Source of the DNA: Scandinavium sp036409475
Lineage (GTDB): Bacteria > Pseudomonadota > Gammaproteobacteria > Enterobacterales > Enterobacteriaceae
Length of the DNA: 64,000 nt
Reading direction: 5' to 3'
NCBI RefSeq assembly: GCF_036409475.1
Contig: NZ_JAYRCK010000006.1
Coordinates: 1 to 64,000 of the forward strand
The notes below the pieces were generated by a model. It saw nothing but the letters and a program-made list of their open reading frames with translations. It made no database searches and was not told where the DNA came from. A program made the position numbers and the translations under genes. Within the stretch, counting starts at the first letter, position 1; each line of letters starts with the position of its first letter. Below, in pieces: positions 24,967 through 34,686 of this stretch.

Positions 24967-25224
24967 ATGTTCCAGCAAGAAGTTACCATTACCGCTCCGA
25001 ACGGTCTGCACACCCGCCCTGCTGCTCAGTTTGTTAAAGAAGCGAAAGGCTTCACTTCTGACATCACTGTGACCTCCAACGGCAAAAGCGCCAGCGCAAA
25101 AAGCCTGTTCAAACTGCAGACTCTTGGTCTGACTCAGGGCACCGTTGTGACCATCTCTGCAGAAGGCGAAGACGAGCAGAAAGCAGTTGAGCATCTGGTT
25201 AAGCTGATGGCTGAACTCGAGTAA
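24967..25224 (+). CDS. ptsH: Phosphocarrier protein HPr
   Basis: The 85-residue general PTS phosphocarrier, relaying phosphate from enzyme I to the sugar-specific IIA domains. The active histidine is His15 (NGLHTRPAAQFV) and the regulatory-position serine is Ser46 (SAKSLFKLQT). It is the first gene of ptsHI-crr, with GGGGAA upstream of the ATG, 44 bp before ptsI. Confidence 0.98.
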   Translation: MFQQEVTITAPNGLHTRPAAQFVKEAKGFTSDITVTSNGKSASAKSLFKLQTLGLTQGTVVTISAEGEDEQKAVEHLVKLMAELE

Positions 25225-25268
25225 GTTCACGAGTTCTTTTAAAAATCAGTCACAAGTAAGGTAGGGTT

Positions 25269-26996
25269 ATGATTTCAGGCATTTTAGCATCCCCGGGTAT
25301 CGCTTTCGGCAAAGCACTTCTGCTGATTGAAGATGAGATTGTCATCGACCGGAAGAAAATTTCTGCCGACAGCGTCGACCAGGAAGTCCAACGCTTTCTG
25401 AGTGGCCGCACCAAGGCGTCCGTGCAGCTGGAAGCTATCAAGACAAAAGCTGGCGAAACGTTCGGCGAAGAGAAAGAAGCCATCTTCGAAGGCCACATTA
25501 TGTTGCTGGAAGATGAGGAGCTGGAGCAGGAAATCATAGCCCTGATTAAAGATAAGCACATGACTGCTGATGCAGCAGCCAATGAGGTTATCGAAGGTCA
25601 GGCAACTGCCCTGGAAGAGCTGGACGATGAATACCTGAAAGAGCGTGCGGCCGACGTACGTGACATCGGTAAGCGTCTGCTGCGTAACATCCTCGGTCTG
25701 GCCATTATTGATCTGAGCGCAATTCAGGACGAAGTTATCCTGGTAGCAAAAGATTTGACCCCGTCAGAAACCGCACAGCTGAACCTGAACAGGGTGCTCG
25801 GTTTCATCACTGACATCGGCGGCCGTACCTCCCACACCTCCATCATGGCGCGTTCCCTGGAACTGCCAGCGATTGTGGGCACCGGTAGCGTCACCAATGA
25901 AGTGAAAAACGGCGACTATCTGATCCTCGATGCGGTTAACAACCAGGTGTACGTTAACCCGACTAACGACGAGATCGAAGCGCTGCGCAAAATTCAGACT
26001 CAGGTTGCTGAAGAGAAAGCTGAACTGGCAAAACTGAAAGACCTGCCAGCCATCACGCTTGACGGCCACCAGGTCGAAGTGTGTGCCAACATCGGTACCG
26101 TTCGTGATATCGACGGTGCAGAGCGCAATGGCGCTGAAGGTGTGGGTCTGTATCGTACAGAATTCCTGTTCATGGACCGTGACTCGCTGCCAACTGAAGA
26201 AGAACAGTTTGCTGCGTACAAAGCCGTTGCTGAAGCGTGTGGCTCTCAGGCAGTTATCGTCCGTACCATGGACATCGGTGGCGACAAAGAGCTACCGTAC
26301 ATGAACTTCCCGAAAGAAGAGAACCCGTTCCTGGGCTGGCGCGCCGTGCGTATCGCTATGGATCGCAAAGAGATCCTGCGTGATCAGGTTCGTGCCATTC
26401 TGCGTGCCTCTGCTTTCGGCAAACTGCGCATTATGTTCCCGATGATCATCTCTGTTGAAGAAGTGCGTGCACTGAAGAAAGAGATCGAAATCTACAAACA
26501 GGAACTGCGTGACGAAGGTAAAGCCTTTGACGAAACGATTGAGATTGGCGTGATGGTGGAAACACCGGCGGCGGCAACCATCGCTCGCCATCTGGCGAAA
26601 GAAGTAGACTTCTTTAGTATCGGAACCAATGATTTAACACAGTATACTCTGGCAGTTGACCGTGGTAATGATATGATTTCGCATCTTTACCAGCCCATGT
26701 CGCCATCTGTTCTGACGCTGATCAAGCAAGTTATTGATGCTTCTCATGCTGAAGGCAAGTGGACTGGCATGTGTGGTGAGCTTGCAGGCGACGAACGTGC
26801 TACACTTCTGTTGCTGGGTATGGGTCTGGACGAATTCTCTATGAGCGCCATTTCCATCCCGCGCATTAAGAAGATTATCCGTAACACGAACTTCGAAGAT
26901 GCGAAGGTTTTAGCAGAGCAGGCTCTTGCTCAACCGACAACGGACGAGTTAATGACGCTGGTTAACAAGTTCATTGAAGAAAAAACAATCTGCTAA
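25269..26996 (+). CDS. ptsI: PTS enzyme I (PEP-protein phosphotransferase)
   Basis: The 575-residue cytoplasmic enzyme that takes phosphate from PEP and passes it to HPr. The phosphorylated histidine is His189 in GGRTSHTSIMARS. The PEP-binding barrel contains YRTEFLFMDR, the conserved MDIGGDKELPY loop, FFSIGTNDLTQYTLA and the catalytic Cys in GMCGELAGD. Length equals E. coli. It is the middle gene of the pts operon, 40 bp before crr. Confidence 0.98.
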   Translation: MISGILASPGIAFGKALLLIEDEIVIDRKKISADSVDQEVQRFLSGRTKASVQLEAIKTKAGETFGEEKEAIFEGHIMLLEDEELEQEIIALIKDKHMTADAAANEVIEGQATALEELDDEYLKERAADVRDIGKRLLRNILGLAIIDLSAIQDEVILVAKDLTPSETAQLNLNRVLGFITDIGGRTSHTSIMARSLELPAIVGTGSVTNEVKNGDYLILDAVNNQVYVNPTNDEIEALRKIQTQVAEEKAELAKLKDLPAITLDGHQVEVCANIGTVRDIDGAERNGAEGVGLYRTEFLFMDRDSLPTEEEQFAAYKAVAEACGSQAVIVRTMDIGGDKELPYMNFPKEENPFLGWRAVRIAMDRKEILRDQVRAILRASAFGKLRIMFPMIISVEEVRALKKEIEIYKQELRDEGKAFDETIEIGVMVETPAAATIARHLAKEVDFFSIGTNDLTQYTLAVDRGNDMISHLYQPMSPSVLTLIKQVIDASHAEGKWTGMCGELAGDERATLLLLGMGLDEFSMSAISIPRIKKIIRNTNFEDAKVLAEQALAQPTTDELMTLVNKFIEEKTIC

Positions 26997-27036
26997 TCCA
27001 CGAGATGCGACCCAAATTACTGCTTAGGAGAAGATC

Positions 27037-27546
27037 ATGGGTTTGTTCGATAAACTGAAATCTCTGGTTTCTGATGATAAGAAAGACACCGGAACTATTG
27101 AGATTGTTGCGCCACTCTCTGGCGAGATCGTCAACATCGAAGACGTGCCGGATGTTGTTTTTGCTGAGAAAATCGTAGGCGATGGCATTGCTATCAAACC
27201 GACCGGCAACAAAATGGTTGCGCCGGTTGACGGGACTATCGGTAAAATCTTTGAAACCAACCATGCGTTCTCTATTGAGTCCGACAGTGGTATCGAGCTG
27301 TTCGTTCACTTCGGCATCGACACCGTTGAACTGAAAGGCGAAGGTTTCAAACGTATCGCGGAAGAAGGCCAGCGTGTGAAAGTTGGCGATCCGGTTATCG
27401 AGTTCGATCTGCCTCTGCTGGAAGAGAAAGCCAAGTCTACCCTGACCCCGGTTGTTATCTCCAACATGGACGAGATCAAAGAGCTGATCAAACTGTCTGG
27501 TAGCGTGACTGTGGGCGAGACCCCGGTTATCCGCATCAAGAAATAA
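27037..27546 (+). CDS. crr: PTS glucose-specific IIA component (Crr)
   Basis: The 169-residue IIA-Glc, which phosphorylates the glucose IIB domain and regulates adenylate cyclase and non-PTS permeases. Active-site histidines are His75 (ETNHAFSIESDSG) and His90 (ELFVHFGIDT), numbered without the initiator Met. The mobile N-terminal amphipathic tail (GLFDKLKSLV) that binds membranes is present. AGGAGAAG precedes the ATG. A strong terminator ends the operon. Confidence 0.98.
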   Translation: MGLFDKLKSLVSDDKKDTGTIEIVAPLSGEIVNIEDVPDVVFAEKIVGDGIAIKPTGNKMVAPVDGTIGKIFETNHAFSIESDSGIELFVHFGIDTVELKGEGFKRIAEEGQRVKVGDPVIEFDLPLLEEKAKSTLTPVVISNMDEIKELIKLSGSVTVGETPVIRIKK

Positions 27547-27564
27547 TGATGCCGCGTGGATAGC

Positions 27565-27593
27565 AAAATGGCGCCTTCGGGCGCCATTTTTGT
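27565..27593 (+). terminator. Terminator of ptsHI-crr
   Basis: AAAATGGCGCC / GGCGCCATTTT hairpin with a TTCG-type loop followed by T residues, 19 bp after the crr stop. The A-rich left arm may also serve the convergent pdxK. Confidence 0.9.
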
Positions 27594-27608
27594 TTGTGCA
27601 ACTAGCGA

Positions 27609-28445
27609 TTAACGTGGCGGCAGGATCAGCTCGTCGTAGCCTTTTTCCAGGGTATAGCTCATCACTTCCACCACCCAGCTTCCGGCTGCCCGCAGGGCTT
27701 CCTGTAACGTTTTGCCCTGCACGACGGCGCTTATCAACTCTGAGCAGAACAGATCGCCGGTACCTTTCAAATCGGTTGCCACTCGCGGCCAGCCGCTGAT
27801 GTCTACGCTCTCTTTGGTCACCAGCACCACGTGAATATCGTTATCACCAGGAACGGGTGCGCTGGTAATAGCCACCCATTGAAGCGTGTCTGACAGCAGC
27901 CCTTTTGCCGCATTGATGGCTTCATCCAGCGTGTCACAAGGTTTACCGCTCAGCACGCCAAGTTCGAAAACGTTCGGCGTTATCCCCTGAGCCAATGGCA
28001 ACAGGTGATCGCAATAAGCCTGAGGAATTTCTGGTTTCACATACACGCCGCTGTCGGTATCGCCGATCACCGGATCGACCAGAATCATCATCTGCGGATG
28101 CTTTACCCGCATGACCTTCAGCCACTCTGCCAACAGCGCAATCTGGCTCGCGCTTCCCATATAGCCTGTGGTGACGGCTTTCAGCTCACGCAGCGCGTCA
28201 CGCTCTTCCAGCGCCTGTAAATACCCGCTGAACCACTCATCAGGGATCACACCGCCATAAAAAGTGTCGTAATGCGGCGTGTTGCTGAACAGAACCGTTG
28301 GCACCGCCAGCACATTCAAATGATGCTGTTTGATGTTCGGCACCGCCACGCTGTTGCCTACGCTTCCGTACACCACCTGAGATTGCACAGCCACAATGTC
28401 TGCCTGCTGCGCTCGGGTCTTGTCCCGAAAAAGAATCATTTCCAT
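27609..28445 (-). CDS. pdxK: Pyridoxal/pyridoxine/pyridoxamine kinase
   Basis: A 278-residue ribokinase-superfamily kinase (283 in E. coli) that phosphorylates B6 vitamers in the salvage pathway to PLP. Signatures include VVYGSVGNSVAVP, the HYDTFYGGVIPDEW substrate region, VDPVIGD and the catalytic GTGDLF motif. It starts 5 bp after the cysM stop on the same strand, so the two probably share a transcript; notably CysM itself needs PLP. An internal ATG two codons in is an alternative start. Confidence 0.94.
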   Translation of the reverse strand: MEMILFRDKTRAQQADIVAVQSQVVYGSVGNSVAVPNIKQHHLNVLAVPTVLFSNTPHYDTFYGGVIPDEWFSGYLQALEERDALRELKAVTTGYMGSASQIALLAEWLKVMRVKHPQMMILVDPVIGDTDSGVYVKPEIPQAYCDHLLPLAQGITPNVFELGVLSGKPCDTLDEAINAAKGLLSDTLQWVAITSAPVPGDNDIHVVLVTKESVDISGWPRVATDLKGTGDLFCSELISAVVQGKTLQEALRAAGSWVVEVMSYTLEKGYDELILPPR

Positions 28446-28450
28446 GGCTG

Positions 28451-29362
28451 TTAAATCCCCGCCCCTTGACTGTAACTCTCTTCACCAAACACGCCGGTCG
28501 ACAGATAACGGTCGCCGCGATCGCAAATGATCGCCACCACCACTGCGCCCGGATTCGCCTGCGCCACGCGTAGCGCCCCGGCTACCGCGCCACCTGAACT
28601 CACGCCACAGAAGATCCCTTCACGCACCGCCAGTTCGCGCATGGTATTTTCCGCGTCACGCTGATGAATATCCATGACTTCATCCACCAGCGCGGCATTA
28701 AAGATCCCCGGCATATATTCCGCTGGCCAGCGGCGAATGCCTGGAATGCTGCTGCCCTCTTCCGGCTGCAAGCCCACAATGGTGACTTTTTTGCTTTGTT
28801 CGCGCAGGAAACGAGAAACGCCGGTGATGGTGCCGGTGGTGCCCATACTGGACACAAAATGGGTGAGGCGTTCCGCCGTCTGTTGCCAGATTTCTGGGCC
28901 GGTTGTGGTGTAATGCGCGTACGGGTTATCAGGATTATTAAACTGATCGAGCAGCTTGCCTTCACCGCGTTCCGCCATTGCCAGCGCTAAATCACGCGCA
29001 CCTTCCATACCCTGCTCTTTGCTGACCAGAATCAGCTCTGCGCCATACGCACGCATGGCAGCCCGGCGTTCCTGGCTCATGTTGTCGGGCATCAGCAGCT
29101 TCATGCGATAGCCTTTCAGCGCCGCAATCATCGCCAACGCGATGCCGGTATTGCCGCTGGTCGCTTCGATTAATACGTCGCCCGGCGAGATTTCACCGCG
29201 TTTTTCAGCCTGGACAATCATCGACAATGCCGCGCGATCTTTGACGGAACCGGCAGGATTATTCCCTTCGAGTTTGACCCACACTTCACTGCCGTTGTCG
29301 GGAGCCATGCGCTGGAGTTTCACTAACGGGGTGTTGCCGATGGTGTTTTCTAATGTCGTCAC
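28451..29362 (-). CDS. cysM: Cysteine synthase B (thiosulfate-using)
   Basis: A 303-residue PLP enzyme that makes cysteine from O-acetylserine and sulfide, and S-sulfocysteine from thiosulfate, thereby linking to the CysPTWA thiosulfate importer. The PLP lysine is Lys41 (NPAGSVKDRAAL); SGNTGIAL and SMGTTGTITG loops are intact. The start is a GTG at 29362, preceded by GGA, and gives the E. coli length; the frame is open further upstream into REP DNA. In E. coli cysM directly follows cysA; here an inserted rhamnoside locus separates them, so its transcription no longer need depend on cysPTWA. Confidence 0.94.
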   Translation of the reverse strand: MTTLENTIGNTPLVKLQRMAPDNGSEVWVKLEGNNPAGSVKDRAALSMIVQAEKRGEISPGDVLIEATSGNTGIALAMIAALKGYRMKLLMPDNMSQERRAAMRAYGAELILVSKEQGMEGARDLALAMAERGEGKLLDQFNNPDNPYAHYTTTGPEIWQQTAERLTHFVSSMGTTGTITGVSRFLREQSKKVTIVGLQPEEGSSIPGIRRWPAEYMPGIFNAALVDEVMDIHQRDAENTMRELAVREGIFCGVSSGGAVAGALRVAQANPGAVVVAIICDRGDRYLSTGVFGEESYSQGAGI

Positions 29363-29381
29363 TTCTGCATTCCAATAAAAA

Positions 29382-29460
29382 AGCCCGGTCGCGCTGTGCT
29401 TACCGGGCCTACAAAACCATGCGTTTTCTTGTAGGCCGGGTAAACGAAACGCCACCCGGC
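29382..29460. repeat. REP pair between the rhamnosidase gene and cysM
   Basis: Two inverted REP palindromes (GCCCGGTCGC...CCGGGC and TAGGCCGGGT...ACCCGGC) occupy the gap at the cysM-side border of the inserted locus. Confidence 0.8.
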
Positions 29461-29483
29461 AACATCAGGATGCAATAAAACTA

Positions 29484-32165
29484 TCAGTCTGAGTAAGTCA
29501 GGTCTACTGAATCATCGGGCAAATAGTCGATACGGTATTCCCCCGACCCTGCGGTCGCAGACCAACCCAATTCAGAATGGCTAAATTCCAGCCCCTCTGA
29601 CTGCCCAATCTCTTTAACAGCCTGCAATTTCACCGTTGCCGTGGTGTTCGCCGGAATGCGGAAAGACAGGACAACCTTGCCCTCAATGGCTTGCCACTTC
29701 ACCGCAATCTCGCCATACATTGACTCGTAGCTTGCATCTATCCAATTCAGCCGGCCACCGGGCAGCGGCGAAATGATCACATGCTTAAAGCCTGGTGCTG
29801 ATTCATCGGCCTCAATTCCCGCGACAGTTCGATACAACCATTCCCCCACCGCGCCATAAGCGTAATGGTTAAACGAGTTCATGTCCGGGCTCCACATAGA
29901 ACCGTCTGGCTTAATGCCATCCCAGTGCTCCCACACCGTCGTTGCTCCGGCTTTTACCTGATACAGCCAGGACGGAAAATCGTCTTTCAGCAACAATGCC
30001 CAGGCCTCTTTCGCCTTCCCGTTCTGGCTAAGCGCGTGGCAGAAATAAGGTGTGCCGAGAAAACCTGTCACCAGATGCCCGTCATGCTCATGGAGCAGCG
30101 CCACTAACCGATCTGCCGTACGTAGCCGTAAGCCAGCAGGCGTCAGATCGAAACAGAGCGCGACAATGTGCGCAGTTTGGGTCTGAGCCGTCAAATCGCC
30201 TTCTGCAGTGAAGAAACGCTCCTGGAAGCGCTTCACTATTCTGGCCTGCAGCGCACTGTAATACTGATGATCTTCCTCGTTGCCCAATACCTTTGCCGTT
30301 TTAGCCAACAGCGACGTTGATAAGGCGTAATAGGCCGTGCAGAGCAAGTCTTCAGGCGTGGCACCGAAGTAGCTTCCTTCCTGGGCATCCAGCGCCACCC
30401 AGTCGCCAAACTGTAGCTTGTAGCGCCAGATGTCATTGTCCGCATGAGCCTGCATAAAATCGACCCAGCCTTTCATGCTGACATACTGGTTTTGCAGGAT
30501 GCGCTTATCGCCATACATCAGGTACATCGTCCACGGATTGATCACCGCAGCGTCCGCCCAGCCCGTCGCCGAGTGCGTTCCACCTTCCGCAAGGAATTTA
30601 TCGTGATCGCAATGCCCGGTCAGAATATCAGGGATCACATGCGGCACGCCGCCCTCTGGCGTCTGATCATGTTTGAGGTCCGTCAGCCATTTGGCAAAAA
30701 AGGTGCGGGTTTGCATCAGGTAGCTGGCTGTGCGGCAGAAAATTTGCGCATCGCCCGTCCAGCCCAGACGTTCGTCACGCTGCGGGCAATCGGTCGGGAC
30801 ATCGACAAAATTGCCTTTCAGTCCCCAAAGAATGTTGTGGTGTAGCTGATTCAACTCCAGATTTGAGCAGGCAAACTGCCCGGTAGATTCCATCGCAGAG
30901 TGGATGGCAATCGCCGTAAAATGGTTCGGATTGAGTTCGCCAGGGAAACGCTCAACTTTCACATAACGAAAGCCCTGCCAGCTAAAGCGAGGATGCCAGA
31001 TTTCCTCCTCTTCACCTTTTAGCGTGTATTCCACGAGCTGCTTCGCACTGCGCAGATTGTCGAGATAGACATTGCCGCTGGCATCCAGCGCTTCAAAATG
31101 GCGTAACACCACTTTGTCGCCAGGTTTCCCCTGCACCCGGAATTCCACCCAGCCGCTCATGTTCTGGCCGAAATCCAGCACCTGGTCGCCCTGCGGCGTC
31201 ACAATCAGGGCCGCAACGGGAAGACGCTCAATCTGTTTGACGGTGCCAGCGCCCTGCGCAACCAGCGTTTTTTTATCCCAGTGGATCAGGGAAACCTTAC
31301 GCCAGTCCGAATCATTAAAACCCGACTGTTGCCAGCCCGGCTGGGCCAAAGTGGCGTCATAGCGTTCGCCATCGTAGATTTCAGCAAACTGGCGTGCGGA
31401 GTCGCTGCTACGCCAGGAAACGTCGCTAACCACGCAGTGTTCGCTGCCGTCTTCGTACTGAATGACCAGCTGGCACAGCAGCGCGGTTTGCTCTCCGTAG
31501 TAGTTGCGATGACGGCTGAATCCCATATCCCCTTTGAACCAACCCGCCCCCAGTTCAGCCCCCACAACGTTATCGCCGCTGTTCAGCAACGCTGTCACGT
31601 CGTAAGTCTGGTACAAAAGGTGGTGGTGATAGCTGGTCCAGCCCGGTGTCAGTTCATCCGTGCCGACCCGCTCCCCATTAAGGAATAACTGATAAATGCC
31701 TAACGCCGTGGCATGCACAAACGCCGAAGCCACCTTCTTTTCCGCTGCCACTGAAAACGCTTTTCGCAGCAAGGTGCCTTTCGAAATCGCCTTATCCTGC
31801 GGCGTTTCCGCTGAGATAAATTCGCCCTTCCAGGCACAATTCATCACCCCGGTGACAAACTGTGCTTCCGGGCTCCACCCGCTGCTTTCACCGTGGTTGT
31901 CGGTAATGCGCACCCGCAAAAAATAACGGGTAGAAGGCTGAAGGGGGAATTCGCTCAGCTCAATATTATTGGATTCCTCACTGTTGACGACGCCACTATC
32001 AAAAACCAGCGTTGAGAAATCGGCGCGAGTGCTGCACTGCAACTGCCACGATTGCTGCAACACGTTGCGGCGAGTGCTCTCTATTTTCCAGCCGATGAGC
32101 GGCAGCCTTTCCACACCGGTTAACACCGGTTCACCATTCAGAGTAAGTTGACTGACTGACAGCAT
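29484..32165 (-). CDS. Alpha-L-rhamnosidase, GH78 family
   Basis: An 893-residue glycoside hydrolase of family 78 that removes terminal alpha-L-rhamnose from glycosides. N-terminal beta domains (about 1-125 fibronectin-like, then 125-350 with the bacterial rhamnosidase N-terminal module, TALGIYQLFLNGERVG) precede a concanavalin-like piece (VLDFGQNMSGWVEFRV) and the (alpha/alpha)6 catalytic barrel. The catalytic signature DCPQRDERLGWTGDAQIF lies near residue 455-472 and WEHWDG near 743. There is no signal peptide, so it acts in the cytoplasm on an imported rhamnoside. It lies 24 bp after an MFS transporter gene in the same orientation, with an AraC regulator upstream. Confidence 0.9.
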   Translation of the reverse strand: MLSVSQLTLNGEPVLTGVERLPLIGWKIESTRRNVLQQSWQLQCSTRADFSTLVFDSGVVNSEESNNIELSEFPLQPSTRYFLRVRITDNHGESSGWSPEAQFVTGVMNCAWKGEFISAETPQDKAISKGTLLRKAFSVAAEKKVASAFVHATALGIYQLFLNGERVGTDELTPGWTSYHHHLLYQTYDVTALLNSGDNVVGAELGAGWFKGDMGFSRHRNYYGEQTALLCQLVIQYEDGSEHCVVSDVSWRSSDSARQFAEIYDGERYDATLAQPGWQQSGFNDSDWRKVSLIHWDKKTLVAQGAGTVKQIERLPVAALIVTPQGDQVLDFGQNMSGWVEFRVQGKPGDKVVLRHFEALDASGNVYLDNLRSAKQLVEYTLKGEEEEIWHPRFSWQGFRYVKVERFPGELNPNHFTAIAIHSAMESTGQFACSNLELNQLHHNILWGLKGNFVDVPTDCPQRDERLGWTGDAQIFCRTASYLMQTRTFFAKWLTDLKHDQTPEGGVPHVIPDILTGHCDHDKFLAEGGTHSATGWADAAVINPWTMYLMYGDKRILQNQYVSMKGWVDFMQAHADNDIWRYKLQFGDWVALDAQEGSYFGATPEDLLCTAYYALSTSLLAKTAKVLGNEEDHQYYSALQARIVKRFQERFFTAEGDLTAQTQTAHIVALCFDLTPAGLRLRTADRLVALLHEHDGHLVTGFLGTPYFCHALSQNGKAKEAWALLLKDDFPSWLYQVKAGATTVWEHWDGIKPDGSMWSPDMNSFNHYAYGAVGEWLYRTVAGIEADESAPGFKHVIISPLPGGRLNWIDASYESMYGEIAVKWQAIEGKVVLSFRIPANTTATVKLQAVKEIGQSEGLEFSHSELGWSATAGSGEYRIDYLPDDSVDLTYSD

Positions 32166-32189
32166 GATTCAATTCTCCTTGCGGGTACA

Positions 32190-33494
32190 TTAATGGGGTG
32201 AAGAGGGCTGAGCCGATACCGGCATGATGTCTGCGGTGGCTTCCTCAATCGTCTGCGATTCGCTCAAAAATTCGTTACGTGATTTGCCATGGAAACAGAG
32301 CCAGCCAATCAACATGCCGAAGGCCACAATGGCTGAAAGAAGGGTGTAGAGAATGACTGGGCCTGCATCGAGCAGTACCGGAGTGACAAAGGCCAGAATG
32401 CCGCAGGTCAGGCGTGCCAGACCGACAATGGCACCCTGAGCGGTGGCACGCAGCATGGTAGGGAAGGATTCCTGCGACCAGACCTTCATGATGCCTTCAA
32501 ATGCCATCCCGCTGCCTATCGCGGTAAAGAGCAAAAAGCAGAACCACGACACCGGCGAAAAGTGCAGCAGCACAGGCATAAAGAACCCCCCGGAGAAAAA
32601 GCAGGCGCCGATAATAAACACCAGCATTCTTTTTTCGGTGTCGACCATTTTCATAAACAACAGCCCGGACAGCACGCCCACGGGCATCAGCAGTAAATTC
32701 CACAGCGCATTCTTTTCAACGCTAATGCCGACCACATTCACCGCCACATAGGCACCAAATTGGCCTCCTGTGTTGGCGGCAAGATTGGTAAACATGTAGA
32801 ACAAACAGAGCGCCACCAGCGGCCACAGGTACTTTCCGCGCAGCAAATCCGCATAGGAATTCTTTTGCGCGCGCACCGTCGCTTTCCCGCTCAGGCGTTC
32901 CTGGCGGGCGATTAACCAGACAGAAGATTCCGGCAGCGACCAGCGCAGCACCAACAAAATAGCGGCCACAACGCCGACATGCAGATACAGAATTTGCGCG
33001 CCCATTTTCCCCCAACCGCCCACTAACGCGGATATCGCCATGGTTGAACAAATACCGGCAAACCAAAGTAAGTTCGACAAGCCCAGTATTTTGCCGCGAT
33101 TTTTCTCCGTCGCGGCTTCAGAGATGGTCGCCAGTGACACAGGGAGATCGGCCCCAGTGGCGAGCCCCACCAGAAGGGTGCCGACAAGCAATAAAGGGAA
33201 CGAGGCGCTAAACGCTAATAACAAAGAGCCCGCGAGGACCATTGCCATGGTGATAATAAAAACGTTTCGTCGCCCATAATAATCGCCCAGTCGGCCGCCT
33301 AAAAACGCGCCCAGCGCAATGCAAAGTGTCAGCACTCCGGAAAGAATACCAATTTCAGCCGATGTGGTTCCCAGCGCTTTTTGATAAATAACCAGAGCCG
33401 TCCCGTTCGAAACAATTGCCGCCGAGTCAATATAAGAAGCCATCCCGGAAACTACACCAATATACCAGGGGTTAGGCTGTTTTATCTTAGGCAT
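32190..33494 (-). CDS. MFS transporter, probably for rhamnosides
   Basis: A 434-residue major facilitator protein with 12 predicted membrane segments. Sugar-porter-like signatures are seen: GGRLGDYYGRRNVFI after the second helix and an RATAQG segment in the C-terminal half. ATG 33494 is chosen because GGAG lies 8 nt upstream; the ATG two codons earlier is too close to that site, and the longer open frame has no ribosome site. Its substrate is inferred only from coupling to the GH78 gene. The C-terminus is a long hydrophilic tail rich in Glu, Thr and Ser. Confidence 0.85.
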   Translation of the reverse strand: MPKIKQPNPWYIGVVSGMASYIDSAAIVSNGTALVIYQKALGTTSAEIGILSGVLTLCIALGAFLGGRLGDYYGRRNVFIITMAMVLAGSLLLAFSASFPLLLVGTLLVGLATGADLPVSLATISEAATEKNRGKILGLSNLLWFAGICSTMAISALVGGWGKMGAQILYLHVGVVAAILLVLRWSLPESSVWLIARQERLSGKATVRAQKNSYADLLRGKYLWPLVALCLFYMFTNLAANTGGQFGAYVAVNVVGISVEKNALWNLLLMPVGVLSGLLFMKMVDTEKRMLVFIIGACFFSGGFFMPVLLHFSPVSWFCFLLFTAIGSGMAFEGIMKVWSQESFPTMLRATAQGAIVGLARLTCGILAFVTPVLLDAGPVILYTLLSAIVAFGMLIGWLCFHGKSRNEFLSESQTIEEATADIMPVSAQPSSPH

Positions 33495-33640
33495 AATCAT
33501 TACTCCATTTATGTTATGTAATAAATAAACAGACTCCTGAATGAAAAAACCGAACATCACTTTCGATACAAAAAACAACATTAAGCCAACTCAAAGCCGG
33601 AATAGCGTTAAGTGGTTTAAAGCAAGAATTCGTTAACCCC

Positions 33641-34501
33641 TCATGTATCAGGCTGAACGGATAAACTCAGCTGTCGCTCCTGCGAGGGGGTGCGCTGGAA
33701 ATGGCGGCGATAAGCTTCGGTCAATCGTGGAGGATTAGAAAATCCACACGACGTCGCAATACGGCTCACCGGGATATCCGTGGTTCGCAATAATTCCTGG
33801 GCTTTCAACAAGCGATACAGCTGCTGAAATTTCTCAGGCGTCTGCCCGGTCATTTCATGGAAAAAACGGTACAGCGTGCGGATGGCAATCCCGCCCTCTT
33901 CACAAACACTTTTCCAGTTGATCTCCTGAGCATAATTCTGCCGCACCTGATCCAGCAGATAGACTTTGCCTTTCGGCTCAACCTGAGACGGCTTTGGCGC
34001 CGCTATGCTTTCGCTCAGGATCGTGAGTATTTGTAAGAATGAAGACTCGGTGCTGGAGAAATACAGCGCATCAAACGCGTCATCCCGACGCTGACTGATA
34101 TTTTCTGCAAGGCTAACTATCGCATTTAACGGCACGTCAGCCAGAGGTTGATAGTTATCAGAAAAGGGATGCGTATGGCTGCTGATGCACTCAATCATTC
34201 CATCGATATTTTTGATATATTTAAAATCACGCTGGCGATGAATCAATATATTGATAAGCGAGAGCTCACTGGTCGACTCATAATAATGAACGTCATTTGC
34301 CGTCACAAAAAAGAAATCGCCACGGCGGATCATTTCAGCATGATCGTTAACAATATGAAACCCGCTGCCGCTACGCACAATAACCAGTTCATCAAATTCA
34401 TGACCATGCAAATCAGCCATGGCTTGATTGTTGAGCATAAACACACAAAAGGCATGGTCTTCAGAGGGAAAGAAATCTTCGCATTGTTTGATGTCGACCA
34501 T
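33641..34501 (-). CDS. AraC-family regulator of the rhamnoside locus
   Basis: A 286-residue regulator with an N-terminal cupin sensor (about 15-120; HGHEFDELVIVRSGSGFH and GDFFFVTANDVHYY match the RhaR/RhaS type) and a C-terminal double helix-turn-helix (about 180-275; FFHEMTGQTPEKFQQLYRL, SRIATSCGFSNPPRLTEAYR). It probably activates the MFS and GH78 genes downstream on binding a rhamnose-type ligand. ATG 34501 follows GGAGGG. The 146-bp gap to the MFS gene likely holds the controlled promoter. Confidence 0.88.
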   Translation of the reverse strand: MVDIKQCEDFFPSEDHAFCVFMLNNQAMADLHGHEFDELVIVRSGSGFHIVNDHAEMIRRGDFFFVTANDVHYYESTSELSLINILIHRQRDFKYIKNIDGMIECISSHTHPFSDNYQPLADVPLNAIVSLAENISQRRDDAFDALYFSSTESSFLQILTILSESIAAPKPSQVEPKGKVYLLDQVRQNYAQEINWKSVCEEGGIAIRTLYRFFHEMTGQTPEKFQQLYRLLKAQELLRTTDIPVSRIATSCGFSNPPRLTEAYRRHFQRTPSQERQLSLSVQPDT

Positions 34502-34686
34502 TATTCCCTCCGCAAGTTGTGGTTTATATCCTTACCCTTAACACCTATTTTTCCTTTGTGGCATTGTTTTATTAGACAGGAATAGTTATGCCAAGTCATT
34601 ACGCGACAATGGCATTACGGCGTAATTCCTTGTGACGTTACCATCATTTTTCTTCATTACTCGCAAGCTTCATCACAATAAGTCCC

